DNA of 64,000 bases from Comamonas thiooxydans (lineage in GTDB: Bacteria; Pseudomonadota; Gammaproteobacteria; Burkholderiales; Burkholderiaceae_C): NCBI RefSeq assembly GCF_002157685.2, contig NZ_AP026738.1, positions 1,736,001 to 1,800,000 of the forward strand, given 5' to 3'. Under the pieces are notes generated by a model that worked only from the letters and a program-made list of their open reading frames with translations, did no database searches and was not told the DNA's origin. The position numbers and the translations under genes were made by a program. Shown piece after piece: positions 20,782 to 28,210 of this stretch (the stretch's first letter is position 1; every line of letters starts with the position of its first letter).

Positions 20782-21303
20782 TTATGCCATCCAGTCGCGC
20801 GGATCGTGTCCAAGTACATAGCTGCTCCTGTTGGGGTCTGGCTTGTTCAGTCGGTGAGTGCTGTCAGCCATGCACGTCCAGCTTTCCGCAAGCTGCCCTT
20901 GCGCCTGGTAATGACGCATTGGCACTTTCTTGCCTTGGCTGTAGCACGCGGGACAAAAGTAGGCACGGCCATGCACGGGCTTGTCCATGTCGCTTATCAG
21001 CGCGTACGCCCAGCCGCCGGGACATACCTCGGTGATTTGATATTGGTCTTTCTCTTCGAGCTTGGCTTCAAGCTGTGCATGTTCATCTTGCGCTTTAGCC
21101 AGCTTCACTCGAAGTTCCTGAGCTTCGAGTTCGAGGCGATGAAGCGCCTGCACTTGGGTGAGCCCCATGTCTGACATCGCCCAGATTTTTTCGCGTAGTT
21201 CGGCCATAGCCGACTGGAGCTTTATTTCGTCTCTGGCTTTTACAGCCACGGCTGCTATTTCGAATGTCGATCTGGCCGCGCTCAGAGCTTCAAGAAATGC
21301 CAT
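20782..21303 (-). CDS. coiled-coil plus zinc-ribbon-like protein (173 aa), opposite strand
   Basis: MAFLEALSAARSTFEIAAVA...; a long helical first half (about 1-95) and a C-terminal part with YFCPACYSQGKKVPM and WTCM...H, likely a metal-binding ribbon. It runs against the early rightward operon and almost touches the Cro-like gene end. Its leader is shared with the genes at 21,969 and 22,401. Good RBS. Confidence 0.65.
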   Translation of the reverse strand: MAFLEALSAARSTFEIAAVAVKARDEIKLQSAMAELREKIWAMSDMGLTQVQALHRLELEAQELRVKLAKAQDEHAQLEAKLEEKDQYQITEVCPGGWAYALISDMDKPVHGRAYFCPACYSQGKKVPMRHYQAQGQLAESWTCMADSTHRLNKPDPNRSSYVLGHDPRDWMA

Positions 21304-21375
21304 GTCCGCCCCTCCCGGGAATGGTTGTGTGGGAGCTTCCATTCTGCCCAGGGAGGCGGTGGGCACCCAGGCGCA
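21304..21375 (-). repeat. leader shared by three opposite-strand early genes
   Basis: Reading leftward, GGTGCCCACC, then GGGCAGAATGGAAG, CCCACACAACCATTCCCG and GGGGCGGACATG. The same blocks precede the gene at 21,969 (21,970-22,033) and, more diverged, the gene at 22,401 (22,402-22,475). A common upstream region of three unrelated genes suggests common control. Confidence 0.6.
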
Positions 21376-21526
21376 GCACGCCGCGCAAAACCGAATCTCC
21401 TTGGCTTTGGCCAATCGCTACCCGGTGGGCTCCCCTCTGTGGCACCTGTTCAACAACTTCTATCGCCATACCGTGCACAAAGAGGATTGCGCGGCAAACC
21501 TGCACGAGGAGCTTATGCATGACTAA
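21359..21526 (+). CDS. possible 55-aa ORF
   Basis: GTG start behind GGGAGG; the second half (NRYPVGSPLWHLFNNFYRHT) looks like real protein. It lies antisense to the leader of the 21,303 gene. Its stop overlaps the ATG of the next plus-strand frame (ATGACTAA), which supports translation of both. Confidence 0.4.
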   Translation: MGTQAQHAAQNRISLALANRYPVGSPLWHLFNNFYRHTVHKEDCAANLHEELMHD

Positions 21527-21842
21527 CTCCACCAAGCGCATCGCGCAACGCCGGCAGCTCAAGCGTGCACGCGCCGCGTATCGCCGCGCCGTGCAGAGCG
21601 TGGCTGTTGTGGAGGCAATGCACCGGGCGATGCATGCCTCTGGGGTGATGGCAGTCAGCCGTGCTGCTGGCTTGGTGCTGTCATCCAGTTCAGCTGCGAC
21701 TTCATCTTTTGGAAAGTGCTCTTTCCTCCCTGAAGAAGGATGCCTGGCTGAACCTGCATCAACGCGGCCAGGCGCTCTGCCATCGCAACGATCTGCGTGT
21801 TGTCTGGCGAGCTTTGAACAGTCGCACGGAGCAAAAGCATGA
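21519..21842 (+). CDS. possible 107-aa ORF overlapping the opposite-strand gene
   Basis: MTNSTKRIAQRRQLKRARAA...; the first 50 residues are basic and helical. It starts by overlapping the preceding ORF. The second half lies antisense to 21,655-21,969 and has poor composition, so the frame may be a truncated gene read into a neighbour. Confidence 0.35.
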   Translation: MTNSTKRIAQRRQLKRARAAYRRAVQSVAVVEAMHRAMHASGVMAVSRAAGLVLSSSSAATSSFGKCSFLPEEGCLAEPASTRPGALPSQRSACCLASFEQSHGAKA

Positions 21843-21969
21843 CCGCCATTCTTTGCGCTGCACTCTCCTCCAACTGGCCTTCCAAGGCTTCGATGCGCTT
21901 GGAGAGCAGTTTCACGATTTCGAAATTCTGTTGGAGCGCTTCGGTCAGCGCTTCGATGTCTTTGTTCAT
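21655..21969 (-). CDS. hypothetical helical 104-aa protein, opposite strand
   Basis: MNKDIEALTEALQQNFEIVK...; long amphipathic helices with LSKRIEALEGQLEES typical of a coiled coil. Second of three leftward genes with the same leader (GGGCGGAC before ATG). Confidence 0.6.
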   Translation of the reverse strand: MNKDIEALTEALQQNFEIVKLLSKRIEALEGQLEESAAQRMAVMLLLRATVQSSPDNTQIVAMAERLAALMQVQPGILLQGGKSTFQKMKSQLNWMTAPSQQHG

Positions 21970-22052
21970 GTCCGCCCTTCGCGGGAATGGTTGTGCGGGA
22001 ACTTCCATTCTGCCCCGTGAGGTGGCGGGCACCCTTTTCCAGGAGGTCACAT

Positions 22053-22259
22053 ATGACTGAGCGATATCGCTTCGGCGGCCCCATTCCTGAGTCTGTGCAG
22101 CGGTTGAAGTCACGGAGAGTGGCGCGTGCAATCACACCCGCACACATTAAGCCAGTAGGCTTGGATGCACTTGGGATGCTTATTTTTCCTCGGGGAGCAA
22201 CGTCTGGAGCAATGCAATCACGCCCTTCACCGACTGCTGATGGATCTCCGCAACCGTGA
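22053..22259 (+). CDS. hypothetical 68-aa protein
   Basis: MTERYRFGGPIPESVQRLKS...; basic. Perfect AGGAGG-T before the ATG. Its last 80 bases overlap the opposite-strand gene 22,180-22,401 tail to tail, so the conserved part is probably residues 1-45. Confidence 0.5.
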   Translation: MTERYRFGGPIPESVQRLKSRRVARAITPAHIKPVGLDALGMLIFPRGATSGAMQSRPSPTADGSPQP

Positions 22260-22401
22260 CCTCTCCATCCTTTAGCGGCACCGCAATTTCGAACTCGATA
22301 TTCGCCTTGGTAAAGGTGAATTTGCGCTTCACGGTAACCAAGCCGTTGTCGACGTTCATGTCGAAGTTGGAGGCTTTGATTCTGTTCTCGTCCTGGCTCA
22401 T
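22180..22401 (-). CDS. hypothetical 73-aa protein, opposite strand
   Basis: MSQDENRIKASNFDMNVDNG...; strand-rich (LVTVKRKFTFTKANIEFEIA) with a C-terminal helix. RBS GGAGGG. Third member of the shared-leader group. Confidence 0.62.
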   Translation of the reverse strand: MSQDENRIKASNFDMNVDNGLVTVKRKFTFTKANIEFEIAVPLKDGEVTVAEIHQQSVKGVIALLQTLLPEEK

Positions 22402-22566
22402 GTCTGCCCTCCTTGAGCTTGTTGGTAATGGTTTGGAAGCCACCAGCATAGCCCAGGGTGCGGCGGGCACCTTTTCCGCTCTTCTGGCCTGTTTTCGTTT
22501 GCATGCAGGCAGTGTCTTTTTCGGCGGCACAGCCCGCAACGTCCTTTTTCTCGGAGTCCGGACGAC

Positions 22567-23043
22567 ATGAATGCTCTTGATGCACTGCGACGCATGGTCG
22601 CCAACTACCCAGGCGGCCGCGCTGCTCTTGCAGCCCGCCTGAACAAATCCGAAGAAGTTCTGCGCAAGGAGCTGAGCGGCGTGTCCCCGAGCCACAAGAT
22701 GGGCCTCGCTGATGCTGAGGAGATTGCGTCTATGTGCCGTGAGGCTGGTAGCGCTGAAGCGCATGCTTTGGGCACGGTCTTCTCATTCAACGCCGGCATG
22801 CTGGCGCTGCCCGAAGCGCAGCCAGGCGCTGAAAAATGCCTTTCCAAGTCTGCAGCCATCGCTGTGCGTGAATGCGCAGACGTTCTGATGGCCACCACGA
22901 TGGCGAAGGCAGACAACAACGTCAGCGACAACGACAAGCGCGTCGTGCAGCGCGAAATTGCTGAGGCTGTGGCCGCGTTGCTCGCCGTTCAGCAGTCTCT
23001 GGATGCAGAGCACGCCGCAGATAACGCGAGGTCTGGACAATGA
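22567..23043 (+). CDS. cII-like: CII-like phage transcription activator
   Basis: 158 aa: MNALDALRRMVANYPGGRAA, LAARLNKSEEVLRKELSG, an N-terminal helix-turn-helix of the phage CII-type family, then a helical C-terminus that should support oligomers. Its place between the Cro-like gene and the replication genes matches lambda cII. Stop overlaps the next start (ATGA). Confidence 0.8.
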   Translation: MNALDALRRMVANYPGGRAALAARLNKSEEVLRKELSGVSPSHKMGLADAEEIASMCREAGSAEAHALGTVFSFNAGMLALPEAQPGAEKCLSKSAAIAVRECADVLMATTMAKADNNVSDNDKRVVQREIAEAVAALLAVQQSLDAEHAADNARSGQ

Positions 23044-23900
23044 GCAAGCTCCCATGGTTCCGCACCTATACGCGGATGGTCGATGACGACAAGCTAAAGC
23101 TGCTGGCCTTTGAGGATCGCTGGCACTTTGTGGCCTTGCTGTGCCTCAAGGGCGAGGGGCTGCTGGACAAGGGCGATGCACCTGCGCTGCTGATGCGCAA
23201 GGTCGCCGTGAAGCTGGGCCTGGACGTGCGCAGTCTGGAAGAGGTGGCCCGCCGCCTGGCTGAGGTCGGTTTGATTGAGCAGGCCACCCTGCAGCCCTCC
23301 AAGTGGGCCACCCTGCAGATGCGCAGCGATACAGACAACACCGCAGCAGAGCGTAAACGCCGCCAGCGCCAGCGCAAAAAAGACGCTGTTTCAGAGGGAG
23401 AAGAGGGTGGTCACGATCAGGTCACTGATGAGTCACGCGTGACGGGTACGGATGTCACGCGTACAGATACAGATATAGATACAGATACAGATAAAGAAGA
23501 GACAGTTAACTATTCAAAGGCTGTAGGTGCTGCGGACCGTGACACTTCGCCTCCGGCTCAGCCAGAAGAGGCGAAGGGAAGGGGCAAGACTGCGACAGCG
23601 ACAGGAACACGCCTGCCAGATGACTGGAGGCTGCCCAAGAGCTGGGGTGACTGGGCCATTGCCGAGCATGCCGGCTTGACCGAGGAAGAGGTGCGCCGCC
23701 AGGCCGCGATGTTTGCCGACCACTGGCGCGGCAAGGCTGGCAAGGACGGGCGCAAGGCCGACTGGGCTGCTACCTGGCGCAACTGGATCCGCCGATGCAC
23801 CGAAATGCCCGCGGCCCGTCGTCCATCCATGGCGCCTGCCTCTGCAGCAGGTGGCAAGCACGCTGGCGCCATGGCCGCCATTCTCGGAGGTCTGCAATGA
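23040..23900 (+). CDS. replication initiation protein, lambda O-like
   Basis: 286 aa. N-terminal winged-helix-like region (MSKLPWFRTYTRMVDDDKLK through LEEVARRLAEVGLIE), then a very basic RKRRQRQRKK stretch, an acidic repeat-rich linker, and a C-terminal DDWRLPKSWGDWA...ADHWRGK...WAATWRNWIRRC region typical of O/DnaT-like helicase-loading replication proteins. The linker DNA carries short tandem repeats (23,462-23,494), the place where lambda has its origin. Confidence 0.82.
   Translation: MSKLPWFRTYTRMVDDDKLKLLAFEDRWHFVALLCLKGEGLLDKGDAPALLMRKVAVKLGLDVRSLEEVARRLAEVGLIEQATLQPSKWATLQMRSDTDNTAAERKRRQRQRKKDAVSEGEEGGHDQVTDESRVTGTDVTRTDTDIDTDTDKEETVNYSKAVGAADRDTSPPAQPEEAKGRGKTATATGTRLPDDWRLPKSWGDWAIAEHAGLTEEEVRRQAAMFADHWRGKAGKDGRKADWAATWRNWIRRCTEMPAARRPSMAPASAAGGKHAGAMAAILGGLQ
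23462..23494 (+). repeat. tandem ACAGAT-type hexamers inside the O-like gene, candidate origin
   Basis: Five to six consecutive hexamers of the form ACAGAT/ATAGAT, coding an Asp-Thr/Asp-Ile repeat. The stretch is AT-rich for this genome and lies in the linker of the replication gene, as lambda ori iterons do in gene O. Confidence 0.4.
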
Positions 23901-24442
23901 AATCCATTGGACAACTGGCCCATGCGGCCGCATCGCCCCGTCGTGGAGAGTCTCAGGCCGTGAGTGCTGGCGTGGCAAAGCTGTTCCTGCTGATGCAGGG
24001 CTCCTACGGCACCGCTTTCCTGAGCAAGTTCGGCTCCGGTGCTCTGGACGATGACGGGCAAGACATCGGCATGCTGGCTGCGCTCAAGGTCTGGGGTGCT
24101 GCGCTGCGCAAATACGCGCCGGAGGTGATCGAAGCTGCAGCCGACCGCATTGCCGACTATCACCCTGAGTTTCCGCCCAGCCTGCCGCAGTTTGAGGCCC
24201 TGTGCAAAGCGGCGACGCCCCGCAAGACCTATGCCGAAGAGGCCGGCTTGCTGGCGCTGCCAGCGCCCAAGTTCCAGCGCCTCGATGTGTCCATCGTGGC
24301 CCATGGTGATGGCAAGGACTGGGCTCGGAAGATTCTGGCCCGCGCGGATGCCGGCGACAAAACCGTGAGCTATCGCGCCCTGAAGGATGCCAAAGAAGCC
24401 TTGGGTCTGAACAAGCGTAGGCAGCAGGAGGGTGTGCATTGA
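23897..24442 (+). CDS. replication protein P-like (helicase loader candidate)
   Basis: 181 aa: MKSIGQLAHAAASPRRGESQ, then VWGAALRKYAPEVIEAAADR and YHPEFPPSLPQFEALCKAA, the pattern of P-like proteins that follow O-like genes in beta-proteobacterial phages. Overlaps the O-like stop by ATGA. Confidence 0.75.
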   Translation: MKSIGQLAHAAASPRRGESQAVSAGVAKLFLLMQGSYGTAFLSKFGSGALDDDGQDIGMLAALKVWGAALRKYAPEVIEAAADRIADYHPEFPPSLPQFEALCKAATPRKTYAEEAGLLALPAPKFQRLDVSIVAHGDGKDWARKILARADAGDKTVSYRALKDAKEALGLNKRRQQEGVH

Positions 24443-24798
24443 TGTTCGCAAAGCGTTCTGGCCACAAGTACGGCAATAGGAAGGTTGTCACTGGAGACGG
24501 CACCAAGTTCGACAGCTTGGCTGAGTTGAACCGCTGGGGTCACTTGAAAATGCTGCAGCGTGGCGGCCATATCAGCGATCTGCGCCGGCAGGTGGTGTTC
24601 GAGATGGTCCCATCGGTGAAGTTTGCTGGCGCTGCGCGCGCCCGGCCCGCCATTCGCTACATCGCTGACTTCGTGTACATGGAAAAGGGCATCGAGGTGA
24701 TTGAGGATGTGAAGGGCGTGGAGACCTCTGAATTCAAGCTCAAGCGGCACCTGATGAAGGCGCTGCTGGGCCTGGAAGTGAAGGTGGTCAAAAAATGA
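24442..24798 (+). CDS. DUF1064 family protein, nuclease-like
   Basis: MFAKRSGHKYGNRKVVTGDG..., with FDSLAELNRW, RQVVFEMVP, YIADFVYMEKGIEVIEDVKG and FKLKRHLM. The E...D...E-x-K layout is that of PD-(D/E)XK nucleases; the family is proposed to resolve branched DNA. Start overlaps the upstream stop (TGATG); an upstream TTG is possible. Confidence 0.85.
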   Translation: MFAKRSGHKYGNRKVVTGDGTKFDSLAELNRWGHLKMLQRGGHISDLRRQVVFEMVPSVKFAGAARARPAIRYIADFVYMEKGIEVIEDVKGVETSEFKLKRHLMKALLGLEVKVVKK

Positions 24799-25052
24799 CC
24801 CAGGCATTGAACCCAGCATTCTTTGGTAAGGTCGTGCCGCTGGCTGGCCAGCGCAAGCCGCCGAGCACATCGCGCATCACGCGGCTGGTGTGGCCGACCT
24901 ATGAGCGCCTGAGCGACGGCCGCTACCTGATCGAGCACTGGATGGAGAACCGCTGCTGCAACCGGGTGCAGGTGGGAAGCAGCATGGTTTGCGTGGTCGA
25001 CGACTACGGAAGTCTGGTGGCAGTAGAGGACCGGGGGCGGGCATGGTGGTGA
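24795..25052 (+). CDS. hypothetical 85-aa protein
   Basis: MTQALNPAFFGKVVPLAGQR...; second half strand-rich (CCNRVQVGSSMVCVVDDYGS). In a tightly overlapping early operon (ATGA at both ends). Unknown function. Confidence 0.65.
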   Translation: MTQALNPAFFGKVVPLAGQRKPPSTSRITRLVWPTYERLSDGRYLIEHWMENRCCNRVQVGSSMVCVVDDYGSLVAVEDRGRAWW

Positions 25053-25285
25053 AAAGCGCTCTGGACACTCAGGCGGGAGGGAGCCATTACAAGGACTGCA
25101 AGATCCAGCCGATTGAGTTCATCGATGCCAATGGTCTGGACTTCTTTCAGGGAAACATCGTCAAGTACGCAACCCGGCACAAGGCCAAGAACGGTGCCGA
25201 GGATTTGCGCAAGGTGATCCATTACGCACAGCTGGCGCTGGAACTCCAGTACGGCGAGAAGCCGGAAGAAGGATCCACATGCTGA
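25043..25285 (+). CDS. DUF3310 family protein
   Basis: 80 aa: GGSHYKDCKIQPIEFIDANG, FFQGNIVKYATRHKAKNGAE, DLRKVIHYAQLALEL. This matches the phage DUF3310 family (nucleotide-kinase-like annotation in some phages). Overlaps both neighbours. Confidence 0.85.
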   Translation: MVVKSALDTQAGGSHYKDCKIQPIEFIDANGLDFFQGNIVKYATRHKAKNGAEDLRKVIHYAQLALELQYGEKPEEGSTC

Positions 25286-26274
25286 TGCGTCGTACCCCAC
25301 TCAAGCCCGGTAAGGGCTTCAAGTCTCGCGGCTCATGGGCTGGCGCTGGGCTCCGCGATGAGCAGGACGAGGGTCATCACTGTGAGCCCGGCCAGGCTGG
25401 CAGTCGTGAGCAACGGCTGCAGGAGCGCGCCCAGCGCCAGCTAGATAGTGCCCGTGCAACGGCTGAGATGGTGCCTGTCAATGTGGTGATGGTCCCTGGC
25501 GCCGGATCCACTGGGATTGCAGTGCGCAAGGAGAAGGCGATCGAGAGCGAGCCCTACCGCCGGCTGGTCGCTCAGCTGCCTTGCATGTGGTGTGGCACTG
25601 AGGGTTACAGCCAGCATGCCCACCTCAATTACGGCAAGGGCCTTGGCATGAAGACGGACGACCGCACGGGCTTCCCGCTCTGTTGCAGCCGGCCTGGCGT
25701 TGAAGGCTGCCATGTGGCCTATGACAACTATCGACTGCTGGAGAGCGGAGGGCGCGAGGCCCACCGTGAGTACGGCCTGGAGGCCGGGCGCTTTACGCGC
25801 GAGCTGGTTCTGAAGGCGGGCCTGTGGCCGGCTTCATTGCCGAGGTGGTTTGAAGACCAGCCACAGGCGGAAGATCAAAACAATCAGGAGCGAGCATTGA
25901 GCAGCACAGCAACACAGCAGATTGACATTGGTCAAGCCAGTAGCGTAGTGAATGAGATCCTGCAAGAGTGGCACCAGTGGTGCTCGAACACCAAAGTGGG
26001 GTCTGGCTACGGGAATAGGTCGGTGTCCTGCAGCCTTGGCCCAGGAGGTGGCGGCGCGTGGGAGGTTGCGGACCTGGAAGCTGTGGACGCTGTGATCGAC
26101 GAAATCCCGCAGCCACACCGTACAGCCATCTCTTTCATTGCGCGCAACCTGGCTTGCCGCGCCCAGGTCTGGAGCAGCCCGCGTCTGCCCACTCAACGTG
26201 ACGAGCTACAGGTGCTGCTGCTGGAGGCACGCAATATTCTGACGCGCGGCCTCATCACAAAAGGCGTGCTCTGA
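25279..26274 (+). CDS. DUF968-like zinc nuclease fused to a Q-like antiterminator (inferred)
   Basis: 331 aa. Residues about 85-165 (LPCMWCGTEGYSQHAHLNYG, GKGLGMKTDD, FPLCCS, GCH) resemble the DUF968/NinB-neighbourhood recombination nucleases, with Cys and His pairs for metal. After a Gln/Asn-rich linker, residues about 220-331 (VNEILQEWHQWCSNTKVGSG, SFIARNLACRA) resemble proteins in the Q position of lambdoid phages. A promoter and a terminator follow directly, exactly where lambda Q acts. The N-terminal assignment is fair; the Q role rests mainly on position. Confidence 0.6.
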   Translation: MLMRRTPLKPGKGFKSRGSWAGAGLRDEQDEGHHCEPGQAGSREQRLQERAQRQLDSARATAEMVPVNVVMVPGAGSTGIAVRKEKAIESEPYRRLVAQLPCMWCGTEGYSQHAHLNYGKGLGMKTDDRTGFPLCCSRPGVEGCHVAYDNYRLLESGGREAHREYGLEAGRFTRELVLKAGLWPASLPRWFEDQPQAEDQNNQERALSSTATQQIDIGQASSVVNEILQEWHQWCSNTKVGSGYGNRSVSCSLGPGGGGAWEVADLEAVDAVIDEIPQPHRTAISFIARNLACRAQVWSSPRLPTQRDELQVLLLEARNILTRGLITKGVL

Positions 26275-26277
26275 TGC

Positions 26278-26305
26278 TTGACGCTTCACATTTTTTTGGC
26301 AGAAT
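26278..26305 (+). promoter_or_regulatory. late promoter, pR'-like
   Basis: TTGACG (26,278-26,283) and CAGAAT (26,300-26,305), 16 bases apart, a strong match to sigma70 sites. It begins 4 bases after the stop of the Q-like gene, and the transcript would meet a terminator within 60 bases. Confidence 0.65.
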
Positions 26306-26343
26306 ACGAAGCGGACCGGGGTAACTGCGTCCAAAATTTACAA

Positions 26344-26371
26344 AGCCTCAGCCTAATCGCTGGGGCTTTTT
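26344..26371 (+). terminator. early-late barrier terminator, tR'-like
   Basis: AGCCTCAGC/GCTGGGGCT 9-bp stem (one G-U) followed by TTTTT. Without antitermination it would stop the pR'-like transcript before the late genes. Confidence 0.85.
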
Positions 26372-26385
26372 GCAATCGGCATTGG

Positions 26386-26718
26386 TCAATTGATCAGCGC
26401 ATGACATTCCTTGGCACAAGCGTGGCAATCAATTGCGCACCTCCTGGTATGTTCGCGAAGGTGCTGCTCACATTCGTTGGCACATGCTAGGCAGATCTCG
26501 CCGCACAGCTTGCAAAAGTGCTTGGCCATCTCACTGTTGCGAGCCATAGCGCCTGAAGCCAGTGCGCATACGGCCGCGCAATCCATGTTCATTGCAATGC
26601 AACCAGCCATGGGACTCACGTCCTGCTCTTTAAGGCACTCGGCAATACAAGCATTACATGCAGTGATGCAGGCGTTACAAGCATCGATGCACCCTAAGTA
26701 TTGATAGGTTGAGTTCAT
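26386..26718 (-). CDS. csp: Csp-type four-helix copper-storage protein (DUF326)
   Basis: 110 aa with 20 or so Cys in C-x-x-C / C-x-x-x-C spacing along four helices (CIDACNACITACNACIAEC, CAAVCAL, CKLCGEICLACANECEQH, CAIDCHACAKEC), the hallmark of copper-storage proteins that hold many Cu(I) ions inside a bundle. No signal peptide, so cytosolic (Csp3-like). RBS AGGAG. It lies opposite to the late operon, directly after the tR'-like terminator, and is best seen as a lysogenic-conversion gene. Confidence 0.92.
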   Translation of the reverse strand: MNSTYQYLGCIDACNACITACNACIAECLKEQDVSPMAGCIAMNMDCAAVCALASGAMARNSEMAKHFCKLCGEICLACANECEQHLREHTRRCAIDCHACAKECHALIN

Positions 26719-27183
26719 TGACTTCTCCTGAATGGGTGTGAAAGCTCACTATCAATTGGGTGCTTGCTAGCAGTGTGTTGGTGTAGGTGGATGTGCCAAC
26801 ATTCCGTCCAAGACGATTTGTGTTCCCTATCGCTGTGCCGCGGGCACTTTTTTGATCGCCTCGGCGGCTTTTTATTCACGGTTCGCTACCACCTAGCACG
26901 CCCGACGATCACGCACATTGCAGTAGGGGCGGATCACTCGGTGGCGGCACCTATGTCTGTGACAAACACAGAAAGGGCCTACTAGGTAGGCCCTTGACTC
27001 ACTGAAACTTGCCGATAGACGAGGGTGTAAATGAACTTCAGTTGTGATCTCTCTCTGGATGGAGTCTCTGGTGAGTGATTCCATTCTGATCTTCTGGTGC
27101 AGGAGGTTGCTAGGTGTTATCCCTTGGGTATTTTGCGGGGATGTGCATCGAAAAGGCGGTGCAGCATCAGGGACGGGTTGGTA
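26719..27183. other. late leader with terminators, no gene
   Basis: Contains several hairpins: GTGCCGCGGGCAC with T-run near 26,840, a GCCTCGGCGGC with T-run near 26,860, and GGGCCTAC-TAG-GTAGGCCC near 26,977. It must contain the promoter of the copper-storage gene on the minus strand. No coding frame is supported. Confidence 0.55.
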
Positions 27184-27582
27184 ATGCCTCAGCGCCCTAA
27201 CAAGCCTTGTCGCCATCGAGGCTGCAATACCCTGTCGCGCTCGTCCTCGGGTTTTTGCGATGAGCACCAGTCCGAAGCCAGTGGCTGGAATCATCCGGGG
27301 CGAGGCTCGGCCAAGTCGCGTGGCTATGACTATGCGTGGCAGAAGATTCGAGAGTGGGTCATGCAACGCGATGCGTGCTTGTGCCAGCCATGCCTCAAGC
27401 TCGGTGCGGTGTCGGGCGCGCAAGAGGTCGATCACATTGTCTCGAAGGCCCAGGCAAAGCGGTTGGGCTGGACCCGAGAGCAAATGGACGCAAGAGAAAA
27501 CCTGCAGGCGATCTGCAGGGCTTGCCACGCCGTCAAAACGGCGCGGGAGTCGCAGGGCTTGTTCACCCCACTTCTGACCTGA
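27184..27582 (+). CDS. HNH endonuclease of the DNA packaging module
   Basis: 132 aa: MPQRPNKPCRHRGCNTLSRS with Cys pairs near the N-terminus; YAWQKIREWVMQRDACLCQP; EVDHIVSKA (HNH His); NLQAICRACHAVKT (N and second Cys pair). HNH proteins beside the terminase assist DNA cleavage during packaging in HK97-like phages. Confidence 0.92.
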   Translation: MPQRPNKPCRHRGCNTLSRSSSGFCDEHQSEASGWNHPGRGSAKSRGYDYAWQKIREWVMQRDACLCQPCLKLGAVSGAQEVDHIVSKAQAKRLGWTREQMDARENLQAICRACHAVKTARESQGLFTPLLT

Positions 27583-27727
27583 TCGCTTCGCATGCGACTT
27601 CATCGCGCTGCTTGGGTGGTTTTGGGCGGGGAGGGGGAGGGTCGAAACCAGGGCGATCCCGCCCTCTAGACCGACCGGTTCGTCGAATTTTTACGCCCGC
27701 GAAATATGAAATTTAACTGGAGGCCCG

Positions 27728-28210
27728 ATGGCAGGTGCTGCTGGGCGCTCTGGCCGTCGCCCCAAACCTACGGCAAAGAAGCTGCTAGCTGGTAATCCAG
27801 GCAAGCGTGCTCTCAATCAAGCTGAACCGGACTTCGAGCTGGTACTGAATATCGATTGTCCGGATTGGATGGGAGATAACGGCCGGATGCTATGGGAAGC
27901 CGTGGCGCCTCAGTTGTGCAAAGAGCGCATTTTGGCAGCGACGGATATTCAGAACCTTGAGGTGTACTGCTCTGCTTATGACCAGTTTCGGATGGCCCAG
28001 GCGGATATCGCCCGGAACGGAGTGACGGTCTCTGGAGCCATGGGCGGCGTGATCAAGAACCCTGCCGCGACGGCCCTCAAAGAGGCGACGGCCATGATGG
28101 CCAGCTATGGCGGAATGCTGGGGCTGGACCCGTCCAGTCGACAGCGAATGATGGGGACAGGCAAGAAGAAGCAGAGCGACAACCCGTTTGCAGGTGTCAT
28201 CAATGGCTAA
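27728..28210 (+). CDS. terS: terminase small subunit (P27 family)
   Basis: 160 aa: [32 protein letters not shown], then a helical core and C-terminal FGLDPSSR-like motif ([13 protein letters not shown]). Recognises phage DNA for packaging with the large subunit. RBS GGAGG. Overlaps terL by 8 bases. Confidence 0.92.
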   Translation: MAGAAGRSGRRPKPTAKKLLAGNPGKRALNQAEPDFELVLNIDCPDWMGDNGRMLWEAVAPQLCKERILAATDIQNLEVYCSAYDQFRMAQADIARNGVTVSGAMGGVIKNPAATALKEATAMMASYGGMLGLDPSSRQRMMGTGKKKQSDNPFAGVING

